Source of the DNA: CAYPTY01 sp964413935
GTDB lineage: Bacteria > Bacteroidota > Rhodothermia > Balneolales > Balneolaceae
Assembly: GCA_964413935.1 (NCBI GenBank)
Contig: CAYPTY010000015.1
Location: forward strand, 20,229 to 84,228
DNA: 64,000 nt
Reading direction: 5' to 3'
In this document: positions 17,746-26,721 of the stretch, one piece after another
How positions within the stretch are numbered: position 1 is the stretch's first letter
Layout of the letters: every line of letters begins with the position of its first letter
Notes under the pieces: model-generated
Told to the model about the DNA's origin: nothing
Database searches by the model: none
What the model saw: only the letters and a program-made list of their open reading frames with translations
Made by a program: the position numbers and the translations under genes

Positions 17746-19175
17746 TGGCTACATCATCTAATACGGGCAGTACAGTGTATATTGCCTTCATCACAATCGT
17801 GGCTACCCTGGGTGGCCTTCTCTTTGGCTTTGACAGCGGCGTAATCAACGGAACGGTAGACGGTTTACAAACGGCATTTGATTCCGACTCGGCTGGTACG
17901 GGTTTTAATGTGGCCTCCATGCTGCTGGGTTGTGCGGTTGGGGCCTTTTTTGCCGGCCGGCTGGCTGATTTCTTCGGCCGCCGAACGGTACTCATATTGG
18001 CGTCTCTCTTTTTTATTGTTTCCGCCTTTGGATCCGGTATCTCCGGTTCTTCACTGGAATTTGTCATTTATCGTGTTCTGGGTGGTTTAGCCGTTGGCGC
18101 TGCCAGTGTGATGTCGCCCGCCTACATTTCTGAAATTGCTCCTGCATCCTATCGCGGAAGGCTCACCTCCCTGCAGCAGGTTGCCATTATTGTGGGACTT
18201 TTCCTTTCCTTTATCAGTAATTACCTCATCGCTGGAGCGGCAGGTTCCTCCCTCGGTGAACTCTGGATGGGCTACCCTGCCTGGAGATGGATGTTCTGGA
18301 TGGAACTGGTTCCGGCCACCCTCTTTTTCCTGACCCTGCTCCGTATTCCGGAAAGTCCAAGATATTATGTGGTATCAGGCAAACGTGAACGGGCCGAAGA
18401 AGTACTCACCAAACTCTTCGGCATGGATGCAGCAAAACAGACTCTTAAAGAAATTGAGGAGTCACTTCATTTGCATGGCGAACGTCCCCGCCTCAAAGAC
18501 CTTTGGGATTCCACCGCAGGTAAAATCAAACCCATAGTCTGGGTGGGCATCGGCCTGGCTACCTTTCAACAGCTGGTGGGTATCAATGTGATTTTCTACT
18601 ACGGTGCCGTGCTCTGGCAGGCCGTTGGTTTCTCTGAAAGTGACGCCTTGCTCATTAATATCATTTCGGGATCGGTAAGTATTGCCTCTGTACTTGTGAC
18701 CATGGCCATCATTGATAAAGTAGGTCGTAAACCAATCATCATGTTCGGTTCCATCGGAATGGCAGTAACACTGGGACTGGTAACCATCGCCTTTTCAACC
18801 GGTCAGCTGGATCTGGAGGGCGACCTCATCCTCAGTGGACCGATGGGTATCCTGGCACTCATTACTGCAAATGCCTACGTAGCCATATTCAATGGTACCT
18901 GGGGACCGGTGATGTGGGTACTGCTGGGTGAGATGTTCCCCAATAAATTGCGTGGCTCGGGACTGGCTGTCAGCGGACTGGCTCAATGGGGTTCCAACTT
19001 CCTGGTAACCATCACATTCCCAATCCTTTTGGCCGGTATCGGGCTCACCATCACCTATGGCATATACACCTTCTTTGCTTTACTTTCCATACTCTTTGTA
19101 ACAAAAATGGTACAGGAGACTAAAGGTCTTACCCTCGAACAGATGGATGATCTTTGGGGTGAAACTGGCAATTAA
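17745..19175 (+). CDS. MFS sugar/H+ symporter (XylE/GalP type)
   Basis: Inner-membrane transporter that imports a monosaccharide, most likely xylose, with protons. The 476-residue protein has 12 predicted membrane segments and the sugar-porter signatures: LLFGFDSGVINGT in helix 1, DFFGRRTVL in the 2-3 loop, IYRVLGGLAVGAASV, PESPRYYV before the central loop, QQLVGINVIFYYG in helix 7, and MFPNKLRGSGLAV near the end. It starts on the last base of the GH3 stop codon and is followed after 9 bp by xylulokinase, so uptake and phosphorylation are co-expressed. Glucose transport cannot be excluded. Confidence 0.92.
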   Translation: MATSSNTGSTVYIAFITIVATLGGLLFGFDSGVINGTVDGLQTAFDSDSAGTGFNVASMLLGCAVGAFFAGRLADFFGRRTVLILASLFFIVSAFGSGISGSSLEFVIYRVLGGLAVGAASVMSPAYISEIAPASYRGRLTSLQQVAIIVGLFLSFISNYLIAGAAGSSLGELWMGYPAWRWMFWMELVPATLFFLTLLRIPESPRYYVVSGKRERAEEVLTKLFGMDAAKQTLKEIEESLHLHGERPRLKDLWDSTAGKIKPIVWVGIGLATFQQLVGINVIFYYGAVLWQAVGFSESDALLINIISGSVSIASVLVTMAIIDKVGRKPIIMFGSIGMAVTLGLVTIAFSTGQLDLEGDLILSGPMGILALITANAYVAIFNGTWGPVMWVLLGEMFPNKLRGSGLAVSGLAQWGSNFLVTITFPILLAGIGLTITYGIYTFFALLSILFVTKMVQETKGLTLEQMDDLWGETGN

Positions 19176-19184
19176 GGAAAAAAG

Positions 19185-20690
19185 ATGGCAGCAAATTTAT
19201 TTCTCGGGGTCGATGTAGGATCTTCACTATTTAAAGCATCCATATTGGATGGTGACTCCGGCGAAATTATTGCTTCCGTCGATTACCCGGATCAGGAACA
19301 GCCCATCGTTGCCCGCAAGCAGGGCTGGGCCGAGCAGGATCCGGAAATGTGGTGGGATAACTTTGTTGGCAGCTTTAAAAGGCTGGTTAACAAATTTGAC
19401 TTCAACCCTGAAGACATTCGTGCCATCGGGATTTCCTATCAGATGCATGGTCTGGTTGTGGTGAATGATGAACTTAAGCCCATGCGTCCGGCCATTATAT
19501 GGTGTGATTCCAGAGCAATTGAATTCGGAGAAGAGGCTCTGGAACGCATCGGAGAAGAAAAAGCCCTAAAGCACCTGCTCAATCATCCCGGTAACTTCAC
19601 AGCCTCCAAACTGGCCTGGTTCAAACATTCAGAACCGGTAGCTTTCAGTCGCATGAATAAATTTATGCTGCCCGGTGATTACATCGCGATGAAGCTCACC
19701 GGCTATCCCACCACCACTGAAGGCGGACTTTCAGAAGGTATTTTCTGGGATTTCGAAAAAGGAGGCATTTCAGATGATATCATGGATACGTTTGGGTTCT
19801 CCACTGACAACATCCCGGACCGTGTTCCCACTTTCTTCGATAAGCTGAAAATTTCTAAACCCATGGCCCGCATGCTGGGTTTATCGGATGATGTTCGCAT
19901 CTCCTATCGGGCCGGCGACCAGCCCAACAATGCTTTTTCCCTGAATGTGCTTCAACCCGGCGAAATTGCTGCAACCGCAGGCACATCAGGGGTAATCTAT
20001 GCAGTGACCGATTCTAATTTTTATGACTCGGAATCACGCATTAACACCTTCCTGCATGTAAACAACTCAAATCAGCAGAAAAGAAACGGAGTTCTGGTCT
20101 GCATAAACGGTACGGGCATTACCTACCGATGGCTCAGAAATACCTTCTCTGTTGATAGCATACTTGAATATGAACAGTTGAACGAACTGGTAAGTAAAAC
20201 CAACCCCGGCGCTAAACAACTGTACTTTCTGCCATTCGGGAATGGAGCGGAGCGTTTACTGAAAAACAGGAATATCGGTGCTCATCTCATCAATTTAGAT
20301 TTCAATCAGCATTCCACAGGGCACATTCTTCGTGCAGCACTGGAAGGCATTATTTTCGGAATGAATATCGGTTTCGAAATTCTGAAGGAAAATCAGATCC
20401 ATAGCGACACCATCAAAGTTGGGCATGCCAATCTCTTCCTCAGTGAAACCTTTCAGGAAATCTTCGCTCATGTAACCGGAACCAATTTCGAACTTTACAA
20501 TACGGATGGTGCGGCCGGTGCGGCAAGAGGAGCAGCCTATGGCTACGGACACTATTCCTCTTTTGATGAAATATTCGGAACGCTGAAATGCATCAAGCGC
20601 ATAGAACCACTGCCGTCCAAAGTGGAACAGTATCACGAGATCTACGGTAGATGGAAAGAGCATCTAAGCCAGTTCGTCAATGAATCATGA
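19185..20690 (+). CDS. xylB: Xylulokinase
   Basis: FGGY-family kinase that phosphorylates D-xylulose with ATP to give xylulose 5-phosphate for the pentose phosphate pathway. The 501-residue protein starts with the ATPase fold (LGVDVGSSLFKASI, 7-20) and has the xylulokinase-specific MHG (87-89, SYQMHGLV), the catalytic Asp245 in YRAGDQPNN, the phosphate loop ATAGTSG, and a late GAAGAARGAAYG. The length fits XylB. A 4-bp ATGA overlap joins it to the epimerase, and xylA follows, so substrate, kinase and isomerase form one unit. Other pentulose kinases share the fold; MHG and the neighbours make xylulose by far the likeliest substrate. Confidence 0.93.
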   Translation: MAANLFLGVDVGSSLFKASILDGDSGEIIASVDYPDQEQPIVARKQGWAEQDPEMWWDNFVGSFKRLVNKFDFNPEDIRAIGISYQMHGLVVVNDELKPMRPAIIWCDSRAIEFGEEALERIGEEKALKHLLNHPGNFTASKLAWFKHSEPVAFSRMNKFMLPGDYIAMKLTGYPTTTEGGLSEGIFWDFEKGGISDDIMDTFGFSTDNIPDRVPTFFDKLKISKPMARMLGLSDDVRISYRAGDQPNNAFSLNVLQPGEIAATAGTSGVIYAVTDSNFYDSESRINTFLHVNNSNQQKRNGVLVCINGTGITYRWLRNTFSVDSILEYEQLNELVSKTNPGAKQLYFLPFGNGAERLLKNRNIGAHLINLDFNQHSTGHILRAALEGIIFGMNIGFEILKENQIHSDTIKVGHANLFLSETFQEIFAHVTGTNFELYNTDGAAGAARGAAYGYGHYSSFDEIFGTLKCIKRIEPLPSKVEQYHEIYGRWKEHLSQFVNES

Positions 20691-21631
20691 ATTCATATGA
20701 GCTAATATCCTTCAAGAATGAAATTCTTGGAATCGAGATTGAACTGATTCCCGAATTCGGAGGGCGCCTTAATAAACTCATGTTTAGCCTGAGCAACCAA
20801 TTATTTGACCTCATACAGGAATCTGAGCCCAATGCTGATTTGACGACGGTCACAAGGTTCAATGCTGCTCCCCTTTTCCCTTTTCCAAACCGGCTGGATC
20901 ATGGAATATGGACTTACCTTGGCGATGACCTGCAATTCCCGGTCAATGAACCGGATAATCAAAATGCCCTGCACGGTTTTCTCTATCATCAACCTTTCAA
21001 GGTGGTTGAAAGTAAAAATGACCGATCCGAATTATCTGTTAAGTTGCATCATTTTTACGATGGGTCACTGGATTACTACCCTTTTGCTTTCGAAATCACA
21101 CAGACTTTCAGCTCGGATGCGCCCGGACGATTAAATCTGGAAATGTCGTTCACTAACAGGAGTACTGACATCGTCCCTTTGGGCTTTGGATGGCATCCCT
21201 ACTTCAGATTCGACTGCACAATTGATGACCTCTATCTTAAAATGCCTGTCACGGAGGAGGTTCTGGTAAATGAACGACAGCTGCCAACCGGTGAAACCGT
21301 ACCTGAAACTTATTTTTCAAAAGGAAATGTGATTGCTGACCGGTCGATGGATACCTGCTTCAGAATCCTGAATAAAGGTGAATCAGAAACCCTGATCCGT
21401 GATCCTAATAAGACATTTGAATTCCGTTTACGCCAAAGTGAAATCTTCAGATATTTGCAGGTCTATACCAAACCAAACCGAAAAACCATCGCCATCGAAC
21501 CGGTGACCTCCAACATCAACATGCTTCAGAATCATGAAGGCGCACTAATGATCGAACCCGGACAGACAGTCACGGGAAATATTCAAATCTCTGTTAAAAC
21601 TAAGCCAGAAGATCATGAAAGAATACTTTGA
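20687..21631 (+). CDS. Aldose 1-epimerase
   Basis: Mutarotase that interconverts alpha and beta anomers of an aldose, here probably supplying the right xylose anomer to XylA. The 314-residue beta-sandwich protein has the conserved His96 in NALHGFLYH, His170 in GFGWHPYF, and the catalytic Glu in [14 protein letters not shown] near residue 278. [14 protein letters not shown] (58-70) is the sugar-binding segment. It overlaps xylB by 4 bp and xylA by 17 bp, an arrangement that suggests translational coupling. Related Bacteroidota proteins are sometimes named galactose mutarotase; the sugar cannot be set by sequence alone. Confidence 0.88.
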   Translation: MNSYELISFKNEILGIEIELIPEFGGRLNKLMFSLSNQLFDLIQESEPNADLTTVTRFNAAPLFPFPNRLDHGIWTYLGDDLQFPVNEPDNQNALHGFLYHQPFKVVESKNDRSELSVKLHHFYDGSLDYYPFAFEITQTFSSDAPGRLNLEMSFTNRSTDIVPLGFGWHPYFRFDCTIDDLYLKMPVTEEVLVNERQLPTGETVPETYFSKGNVIADRSMDTCFRILNKGESETLIRDPNKTFEFRLRQSEIFRYLQVYTKPNRKTIAIEPVTSNINMLQNHEGALMIEPGQTVTGNIQISVKTKPEDHERIL

Positions 21632-22925
21632 CGGTGTACATTCCATTCCTTTTGAAGGAAGTGAGTCAGATAATCCTCTTGCCTTTCACTACTATGATAA
21701 AAACCGGAAAGTTGGGGATAAGACGCTTGCAGACCACTTCAACTTTGCATGCGCATACTGGCACAGTTTCAGCAACCCGGGTACGGATCCTTTCGGAGCA
21801 GGCACCCGATACTTCCCTTGGGATGAAGCCGATGATCCTCTTCAGCGGGCAAAAGACAAGATGGATGCTGCTTTCGAATTAATGACCAAACTGGGTCTGG
21901 ATTATTTCTGCTTCCATGATTTTGACCTGGTGGAAGAAGGTGACACCCTTGGCGAATCCGAACAGAGACTTGCAAAAATTTCCGATTATGCCCTGGAAAA
22001 AATAAAAGAAACAGGCATCCGGGTGCTGTGGGGTACGGCAAACCTCTTTGCCCATCCCCGCTACATGAATGGTGCGGCAACCAATCCGGATTTTGCGGTT
22101 CTGACTCATGCCGGAGCCCAGGTAAAAATGGCTCTGGATACCACCATCAAACTGGATGGGGAAAACTATGTGTTCTGGGGCGGACGTGAAGGCTATATGT
22201 CTCTCCTGAATACTGACATGAAAAGGGAACAGGAGCATCTGGCTCGCTTTCTGCACATGGCCAGGGATTATGCCCGCGCTCAGGGCTTTGAGGGTACCTT
22301 CTTCATTGAACCCAAACCCTGTGAACCCACCAAACACCAGTATGATTATGATGCGGCTACCGTCATCGGTTTTCTGCATCATTATGGCTTGCAGGATGAT
22401 TTTAAACTAAACATTGAAGTAAACCACGCCACATTAGCCGGACATAGCTTCCAGCATGAACTTCAGGTTGCCGCCAACGCCGGTATGCTGGGCAGCATTG
22501 ATGCCAACCGGGGTGACTACCTGAATGGCTGGGACACCGACCAGTTTCCGAATAACCTCTATGAACTCACCGAAGCCATGCTGGTTTTTCTGCGCAGTGG
22601 TGGTTTGCAGGGAGGTGGCGTCAACTTTGATGCCAAGGTGAGACGAAATTCCACAGATTTTGAAGACCTTTTCTATGCCCATATCGGTGGTATGGATATG
22701 TTTGCCAGGGCCCTAATCACAGCTCAAAATATCGTGGATCACGGTGAAATGGATAAACTGAGAACAGAACGCTATGCCTCCTTCGATGCTGGTAAAGGAT
22801 CCGAGTTTGAAGCCGGAAAATTGACCCTTGAAGACCTGAGCAGGATGGCCGGTGAAAATGGACCGCCGGAGCAGAATTCAGGCAGGCAGGAGTATTTTGA
22901 GAACCTGCTGAATCGATTTATCTGA
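21615..22925 (+). CDS. xylA: Xylose isomerase
   Basis: Cytoplasmic TIM-barrel enzyme that converts D-xylose to D-xylulose with two divalent metal ions. The 436-residue protein carries the group II marks: the long N-terminus ([21 protein letters not shown]), catalytic His101 and Asp104 in [18 protein letters not shown] (188-201), the metal-ligand Glu232 in [14 protein letters not shown], the [13 protein letters not shown] stretch and GSIDANRGD. Length is normal. The ATG lies inside the end of the epimerase gene. It closes the five-gene xylose unit, and no clear terminator follows before the small cysteine-rich gene. Confidence 0.95.
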   Translation: MKEYFDGVHSIPFEGSESDNPLAFHYYDKNRKVGDKTLADHFNFACAYWHSFSNPGTDPFGAGTRYFPWDEADDPLQRAKDKMDAAFELMTKLGLDYFCFHDFDLVEEGDTLGESEQRLAKISDYALEKIKETGIRVLWGTANLFAHPRYMNGAATNPDFAVLTHAGAQVKMALDTTIKLDGENYVFWGGREGYMSLLNTDMKREQEHLARFLHMARDYARAQGFEGTFFIEPKPCEPTKHQYDYDAATVIGFLHHYGLQDDFKLNIEVNHATLAGHSFQHELQVAANAGMLGSIDANRGDYLNGWDTDQFPNNLYELTEAMLVFLRSGGLQGGGVNFDAKVRRNSTDFEDLFYAHIGGMDMFARALITAQNIVDHGEMDKLRTERYASFDAGKGSEFEAGKLTLEDLSRMAGENGPPEQNSGRQEYFENLLNRFI

Positions 22926-22962
22926 GTTCCATACTTTTTTTCGTCTTTCTTTAATTTGGAAC

Positions 22963-22977
22963 GTCTACAGGGTAGAC
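22963..22977. promoter_or_regulatory. Palindrome upstream of the cysteine-rich peptide gene
   Basis: GTCTAC-AGG-GTAGAC is a perfect 6-bp inverted repeat with a 3-nt centre, 25 bp before the peptide start. GGAAC at 22958-22962 is like an ECF-type -35 element, but no matching -10 is found at the usual distance. A dimeric regulator site is the simplest reading. Confidence 0.4.
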
Positions 22978-23002
22978 CCCAAAACCCAAAACTCTGATAT
23001 TT

Positions 23003-23107
23003 ATGTCAAAGCAAAACCTGAATGCCATTTGTGACTGCGGCTGCGGATGTGGAGAAGGTGAACCCTGTACCTGCATCGATTGTAATTGCGGCTGTAAGTC
23101 GGCCTGA
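23003..23107 (+). CDS. 34-residue cysteine-rich peptide, metallothionein-like
   Basis: I do not recognise a named family. The reading frame from ATG 23003 to TGA 23107 encodes 34 residues with nine cysteines at positions 10, 12, 14, 16, 22, 24, 27, 29 and 31, in CxC and CxxC spacing (CDCGCGCGEG, CTCIDCNCGC). This density is typical of metal- or cluster-binding peptides. No strong ribosome binding site is seen. It lies 77 bp after xylA, follows a palindrome, and is followed by a strong terminator and then by a SigZ-type sigma gene. A role in thiol or metal buffering or sensing is inferred only from composition and position. Chance open frames rarely show such regular cysteine spacing. Confidence 0.7.
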   Translation: MSKQNLNAICDCGCGCGEGEPCTCIDCNCGCKSA

Positions 23108-23115
23108 ACCGTATA

Positions 23116-23156
23116 ACAGAACCGGTGCATGGTAACCGGTTCTGTATTATTTTCTT
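23116..23156 (+). terminator. Intrinsic terminator between the Cys-rich peptide and sigZ
   Basis: ACAGAACCGGT (23116-23126) and ACCGGTTCTGT (23135-23145) make an 11-bp perfect stem with an 8-nt loop, followed by ATTATTTTCTT. It ends three bases before the sigma-factor ATG, so sigZ is reached only by readthrough or by a separate start. Confidence 0.75.
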
Positions 23157-23159
23157 AAT

Positions 23160-23699
23160 ATGAGTACAGAACAACTCTGGGAAACCTTTGCCGATCGACT
23201 ATGGGCTTTCATTTTTTCCAAAGTGAAAGACGAATCAGCCACTTCTGACATCCTTCAGGATGTATTTCTGAAAGTACACCTGAAAAAGGAACAGCTTGAA
23301 GACAATGACAAATTCAGTGCATGGCTTTACACCATAAGCCGGAATGCCATAGCGGATTATTACCGCAAACAAAAAGAAACAGTACCCGCTGACGGGTTAC
23401 AGATTCAGGGTGAGCCAATACCTGAGCAATCCCTATACGACATCAGGTGTATGAACAATTGCCTGTACCCCTTAATTATGGAATGGGATGATGAAGATCG
23501 AAGCCTTTTTATTCAGGCCGACTTCAGGCAAATTCCCCAGGTTGAACTTGCAAAGCAGATGCATCTGCCTTATTCCACCCTAAAATCACGTTTGCAAAAA
23601 CTGAGAGGCATTATCCGGGATGAACTCATCAAATGCTGCAACATCGAAATAAATGACCGGAAAGAGGTGGTCTCTGTGGACTGCCCGAAATGTGCCTGA
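23160..23699 (+). CDS. sigZ: ECF sigma factor, SigZ type
   Basis: Alternative sigma factor that would direct RNA polymerase to a small regulon. The 179-residue protein has sigma-70 region 2 (ILQDVFLKVHLKK ... AWLYTISRNAIADYYR, about 35-76) and region 4 (VELAKQMHLPYSTLKSRLQKLRG, about 127-149). The tail is cysteine-rich: Cys159-Cys160 and a terminal CPKC (Cys175, Cys178). A Cys-bearing tail of this kind is what I know of the SigZ family. No anti-sigma gene is adjacent. The preceding nine-Cys peptide suggests a shared link to metal or redox state. The ATG lies directly behind a terminator hairpin. Identification as SigZ rests on region order, length and tail, not on a search. Confidence 0.82.
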   Translation: MSTEQLWETFADRLWAFIFSKVKDESATSDILQDVFLKVHLKKEQLEDNDKFSAWLYTISRNAIADYYRKQKETVPADGLQIQGEPIPEQSLYDIRCMNNCLYPLIMEWDDEDRSLFIQADFRQIPQVELAKQMHLPYSTLKSRLQKLRGIIRDELIKCCNIEINDRKEVVSVDCPKCA

Positions 23700-23753
23700 T
23701 CTTTTTTTGGTTTGTGCTTATCCTTAAATGAATAAAGCATAAAACCGATCTCC

Positions 23754-24392
23754 ATGTACTCACCTTCCTCCTTTCTCGAAAAAGATCCGGCCCTGACTCT
23801 CGATTTAATCCGCAGAAATAATTTCGGGCTCTTTATCACAAACGGTGAAAAATCTCCGCATATCACACATCTTCCCTTCATGGTTGAAGAAAAGGATGGG
23901 CAGGCTTATAAACTCATTACCCACATGGCGCGGGCAAACAAGCACTGGCGCAAGCTGAAGGATGGGGATGAAGTGCTTTGTGTGTTCAACGGACCTCATG
24001 CCTACATCTCTCCCTCATGGTATCAAGACCGCGTAACGGTACCCACCTGGAATTATGCCACTGTTCATGTGCGAGGCAGCCTCAAATTGATACATGATGA
24101 AGAAAGCCTTCGAAAAATAGTGACTGATCTTACACTTCATATGGAATCAACGGTGGAAAGCGACTGGAAGCTGAGCGAAGGGGAAGAAACCATTCCGGTT
24201 GAGTTGAAAGCGATTGTCGGAGCCGAAATTGAGATCAGCAGCTGCATCACCAAAATGAAATTCAATCAGAATCGCTCCTTGGAAGATCAGCGGAAAGTGA
24301 TTGCACACCTGGAAAATTCAGATTTAACAGGTGCTGCTGAGATGGCAGCAATCATGAAGCGGAATCTGAGCCGCAAAGATAACAAGGCCTAA
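23754..24392 (+). CDS. PaiB-type FMN-binding protein
   Basis: Member of the PaiB family, a split-barrel flavin-binding fold described as a negative transcriptional regulator in Bacillus. The 212-residue protein starts MYSPSSFLEKDPALTLDLIR and continues with FGLFITNGEKSPHITHLPFM, AYISPSWY and VPTWNYATVHVRG, all strong family marks, with a C-terminal KAIVGAEIEI segment. It has no DNA-binding helix-turn-helix, so regulation may be indirect, or it may act as a flavin enzyme. It lies 54 bp after sigZ and overlaps the end of the histidine kinase gene tail-to-tail by 4 bp. Confidence 0.88.
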   Translation: MYSPSSFLEKDPALTLDLIRRNNFGLFITNGEKSPHITHLPFMVEEKDGQAYKLITHMARANKHWRKLKDGDEVLCVFNGPHAYISPSWYQDRVTVPTWNYATVHVRGSLKLIHDEESLRKIVTDLTLHMESTVESDWKLSEGEETIPVELKAIVGAEIEISSCITKMKFNQNRSLEDQRKVIAHLENSDLTGAAEMAAIMKRNLSRKDNKA

Positions 24393-26200
24393 CCTGCGTA
24401 CTTCTCGAACATCCCTTTCAGCTCGGTGGGATTGAAGGGCTTGGTGATGTAATCATTCATGCCGGATGCAAATACCTGCTCTTTTACTTCCTTGAGTGCA
24501 GCAGCTGTGAGGGCAATAATCGGCACATTCCGTTTTGCGGAATCATCCATCTTGCGGATGGTTGCGGCAGCCTCATACCCGTCCATCACCGGCATCTGAA
24601 GATCCATCAGCACCAGATCAAAGTTCTGATGCTCCATGATATCAACAGCTTCCTGTCCATCGTTGGCAATGGTCAGGTTTATATGCCATTTTTCAAGAAA
24701 TCGCTGCATCACTTTCTGATTCACAATATTATCCTCAACGACCAGAACACGAATACCTTCAATGGAAGCATCTTTTTTAGATACCACCGTCTCTTCCATT
24801 TCAACGGTTTCGGTGTCTTCTACCGTACCAAATTCGATTTCAACAAAAAATGTTGATCCCACTCCGAGTTCACTCTCAACCCAGATTTTGCCACCCTGCA
24901 GTTCAGTCAGCTCTTTCGAAATTGACAGACCCAGTCCGGTGCCCCCGTAGAGCCGTTTTGTATCGGAGCGCTCCTGGGTGAAGCTTTCAAATATGGTTTC
25001 CAGCCGGTCTTTCGCGATTCCAATTCCCGAATCTTTAACGGCAAACTGCAATTTCAGGTGATCATCAGATTCATCCAGAAGATTAATTTTGAGTTCAATG
25101 CCCCCTTCGTCGGTAAACTTCATGCCATTACTCAGAAGATTATTCAGAATCTGTGTGAGTCGGGCTGGGTCACCGGTTACTTTTCTGGGCACTCCTTTTC
25201 CATAGGTAGCTTTCAGCTCAATGCCTTTTTTGTCGGCGTTCACTCTGAAAGTTTCGATGATGGTGGTTACCATCCGGTTCAGCTCAAACTCGATATTTTC
25301 GAATTCAATTTTACCGGCTTCAATTTTGGAGAAATCCAGAATATCATCGATGAGCGCAAGCAGTGTTTTAGCTGAAAAGTCGAGGATTTCCAGTTGCTCA
25401 GTCTGATTCTTACGGGGATTATCAATCATCAGGAGATTGGTCATGCCCAAAATGGCATTCATTGGGGTGCGGATCTCATGGCTCATGGTAGCCAGGAACT
25501 CTGATTTAGCCTTTGCCCCCTGCTCAATTTTTTTACTGGCTATTTCCAGCTTGGCATAGTTCTCATTCAGCTCTTTATTCAGCTCTTTTTCCTTTTCCAG
25601 GAGCTCTAAGGTTTTCCTCTCTGCTTTCTCTTTGGATTCGGAGAAGGTATTAAAAATAATCCATGTGGTGATGAAAGCGGCAACCAGGATACCAATTTGT
25701 ATATAGGAGGTTCCCGTTTCATCAAGTGTAATTTGATCAAATACGATGTAATCCAGAATAAAGAAAGATGACACCGTCATCAGGATGGAAACATTCCTGA
25801 GCCTGATTTCCGTATTGGTGAACATCAGAATGGATAAGCCCATGGCAGGGATCAGGAAAGCCTGCACATAAGCTTCAGGACCAAAGGATGAACTCAGCAG
25901 CACTATGCCGATGTCCACATATACGATGAGCAAGAACTTGGAAGTCTTTTCATAACCCTTTCGGCCAAGAACCGGGATCAGGGAAAAGGCCAGAGCTTCA
26001 CTCAGAAAAAACCATGATAATTCAATCGCATCGCTTAAGCGCAGGGATACAAAAAAGACAAGACATACAAAGACCAGGAAGAATGAAACAGAATTGAGTA
26101 CCAGAAGACCGGTTTTCCGGATTTCATTATCCTCCGACGCTTTGATGTCCTTCCCTAAAGCGTAGTTTGTTATCCCCGTTAAGAAGAATTGCCTGTCCAT
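24389..26200 (-). CDS. Hybrid histidine kinase with C-terminal receiver
   Basis: Membrane signalling kinase. The 603-residue protein has about six membrane segments (about 30-185; no large periplasmic domain), a coiled coil (188-235), a HisKA domain with phospho-acceptor His241 in FLATMSHEIRTPMNAILG, an HATPase_c domain (DPARLTQILNNLLSNGMKF, DSGIGI, GGTGLGLSI) and a receiver domain with Asp533 in LVLMDLQMPVMDG and Lys587 in TKPF. No DNA-binding output is present, so the phosphate must pass to another protein. The membrane region resembles 7TM/MASE-like sensors of intramembrane signals. It stands between paiB (convergent) and the sufE-PAS pair, with no obvious partner regulator. Confidence 0.92.
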   Translation of the reverse strand: MDRQFFLTGITNYALGKDIKASEDNEIRKTGLLVLNSVSFFLVFVCLVFFVSLRLSDAIELSWFFLSEALAFSLIPVLGRKGYEKTSKFLLIVYVDIGIVLLSSSFGPEAYVQAFLIPAMGLSILMFTNTEIRLRNVSILMTVSSFFILDYIVFDQITLDETGTSYIQIGILVAAFITTWIIFNTFSESKEKAERKTLELLEKEKELNKELNENYAKLEIASKKIEQGAKAKSEFLATMSHEIRTPMNAILGMTNLLMIDNPRKNQTEQLEILDFSAKTLLALIDDILDFSKIEAGKIEFENIEFELNRMVTTIIETFRVNADKKGIELKATYGKGVPRKVTGDPARLTQILNNLLSNGMKFTDEGGIELKINLLDESDDHLKLQFAVKDSGIGIAKDRLETIFESFTQERSDTKRLYGGTGLGLSISKELTELQGGKIWVESELGVGSTFFVEIEFGTVEDTETVEMEETVVSKKDASIEGIRVLVVEDNIVNQKVMQRFLEKWHINLTIANDGQEAVDIMEHQNFDLVLMDLQMPVMDGYEAAATIRKMDDSAKRNVPIIALTAAALKEVKEQVFASGMNDYITKPFNPTELKGMFEKYAG

Positions 26201-26275
26201 TGCTGAATTATTTTAACGGCTCAATGTAATGAATTAACAGGCAGCGAAACAAGCACCCTAAATGCCTGCAGGCGT

Positions 26276-26719
26276 TTAATTCTGAGCCTGTTGCTCAAGC
26301 TTGGCTTTATAGGCCATGGCATAAATCTTCATTTGCTTAACCATGGAAGAGAGTCCGTTAGAACGGGTGGGTGAGAGGTGCTGAGCCATTCCGATTTTCT
26401 GAATAAACTCGGGATTTGTGGAAATAATAGTTTCCGGAGTTTGCCCTGAATACAAACGAACCATGAGGGCTACCAGCCCTTTGGTGATGGCGGCGTCTGA
26501 ATCGGCTTCAAAAAGAACTTTCCCATCATCCAGTTTGGTACTGAGCCAAACCTGTGACTGACACCCTCTTACCAGGTTATCATCCACCTTTTCACGTTCA
26601 TCCATGGGTGGCAGCTTGGATCCCAGCTTAATAATGTATTTGTAGCGCTCAGGCCAGTCTTCAATCAGTTCAAACTCTCTTATAATCCTGCTTTGAATTT
26701 CCTGAATATCCTGCGACAT
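26276..26719 (-). CDS. sufE: Cysteine desulfuration protein SufE
   Basis: Sulfur-acceptor protein that takes persulfide sulfur from the SufS desulfurase for iron-sulfur cluster assembly. The 147-residue protein has the whole SufE core: KYIIKLGSKLP (28-38), the catalytic Cys53 in RGCQSQVWL, SDAAITKGLVALMVRLYSG, and HLSPTRSNGLSSM. Length is standard. It begins only two bases after the stop of the PAS-protein gene, so the pair is co-transcribed. No other suf gene is in the window. CsdE-type proteins share the fold and cannot be excluded. Confidence 0.93.
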   Translation of the reverse strand: MSQDIQEIQSRIIREFELIEDWPERYKYIIKLGSKLPPMDEREKVDDNLVRGCQSQVWLSTKLDDGKVLFEADSDAAITKGLVALMVRLYSGQTPETIISTNPEFIQKIGMAQHLSPTRSNGLSSMVKQMKIYAMAYKAKLEQQAQN

Positions 26720-26721
26720 GT

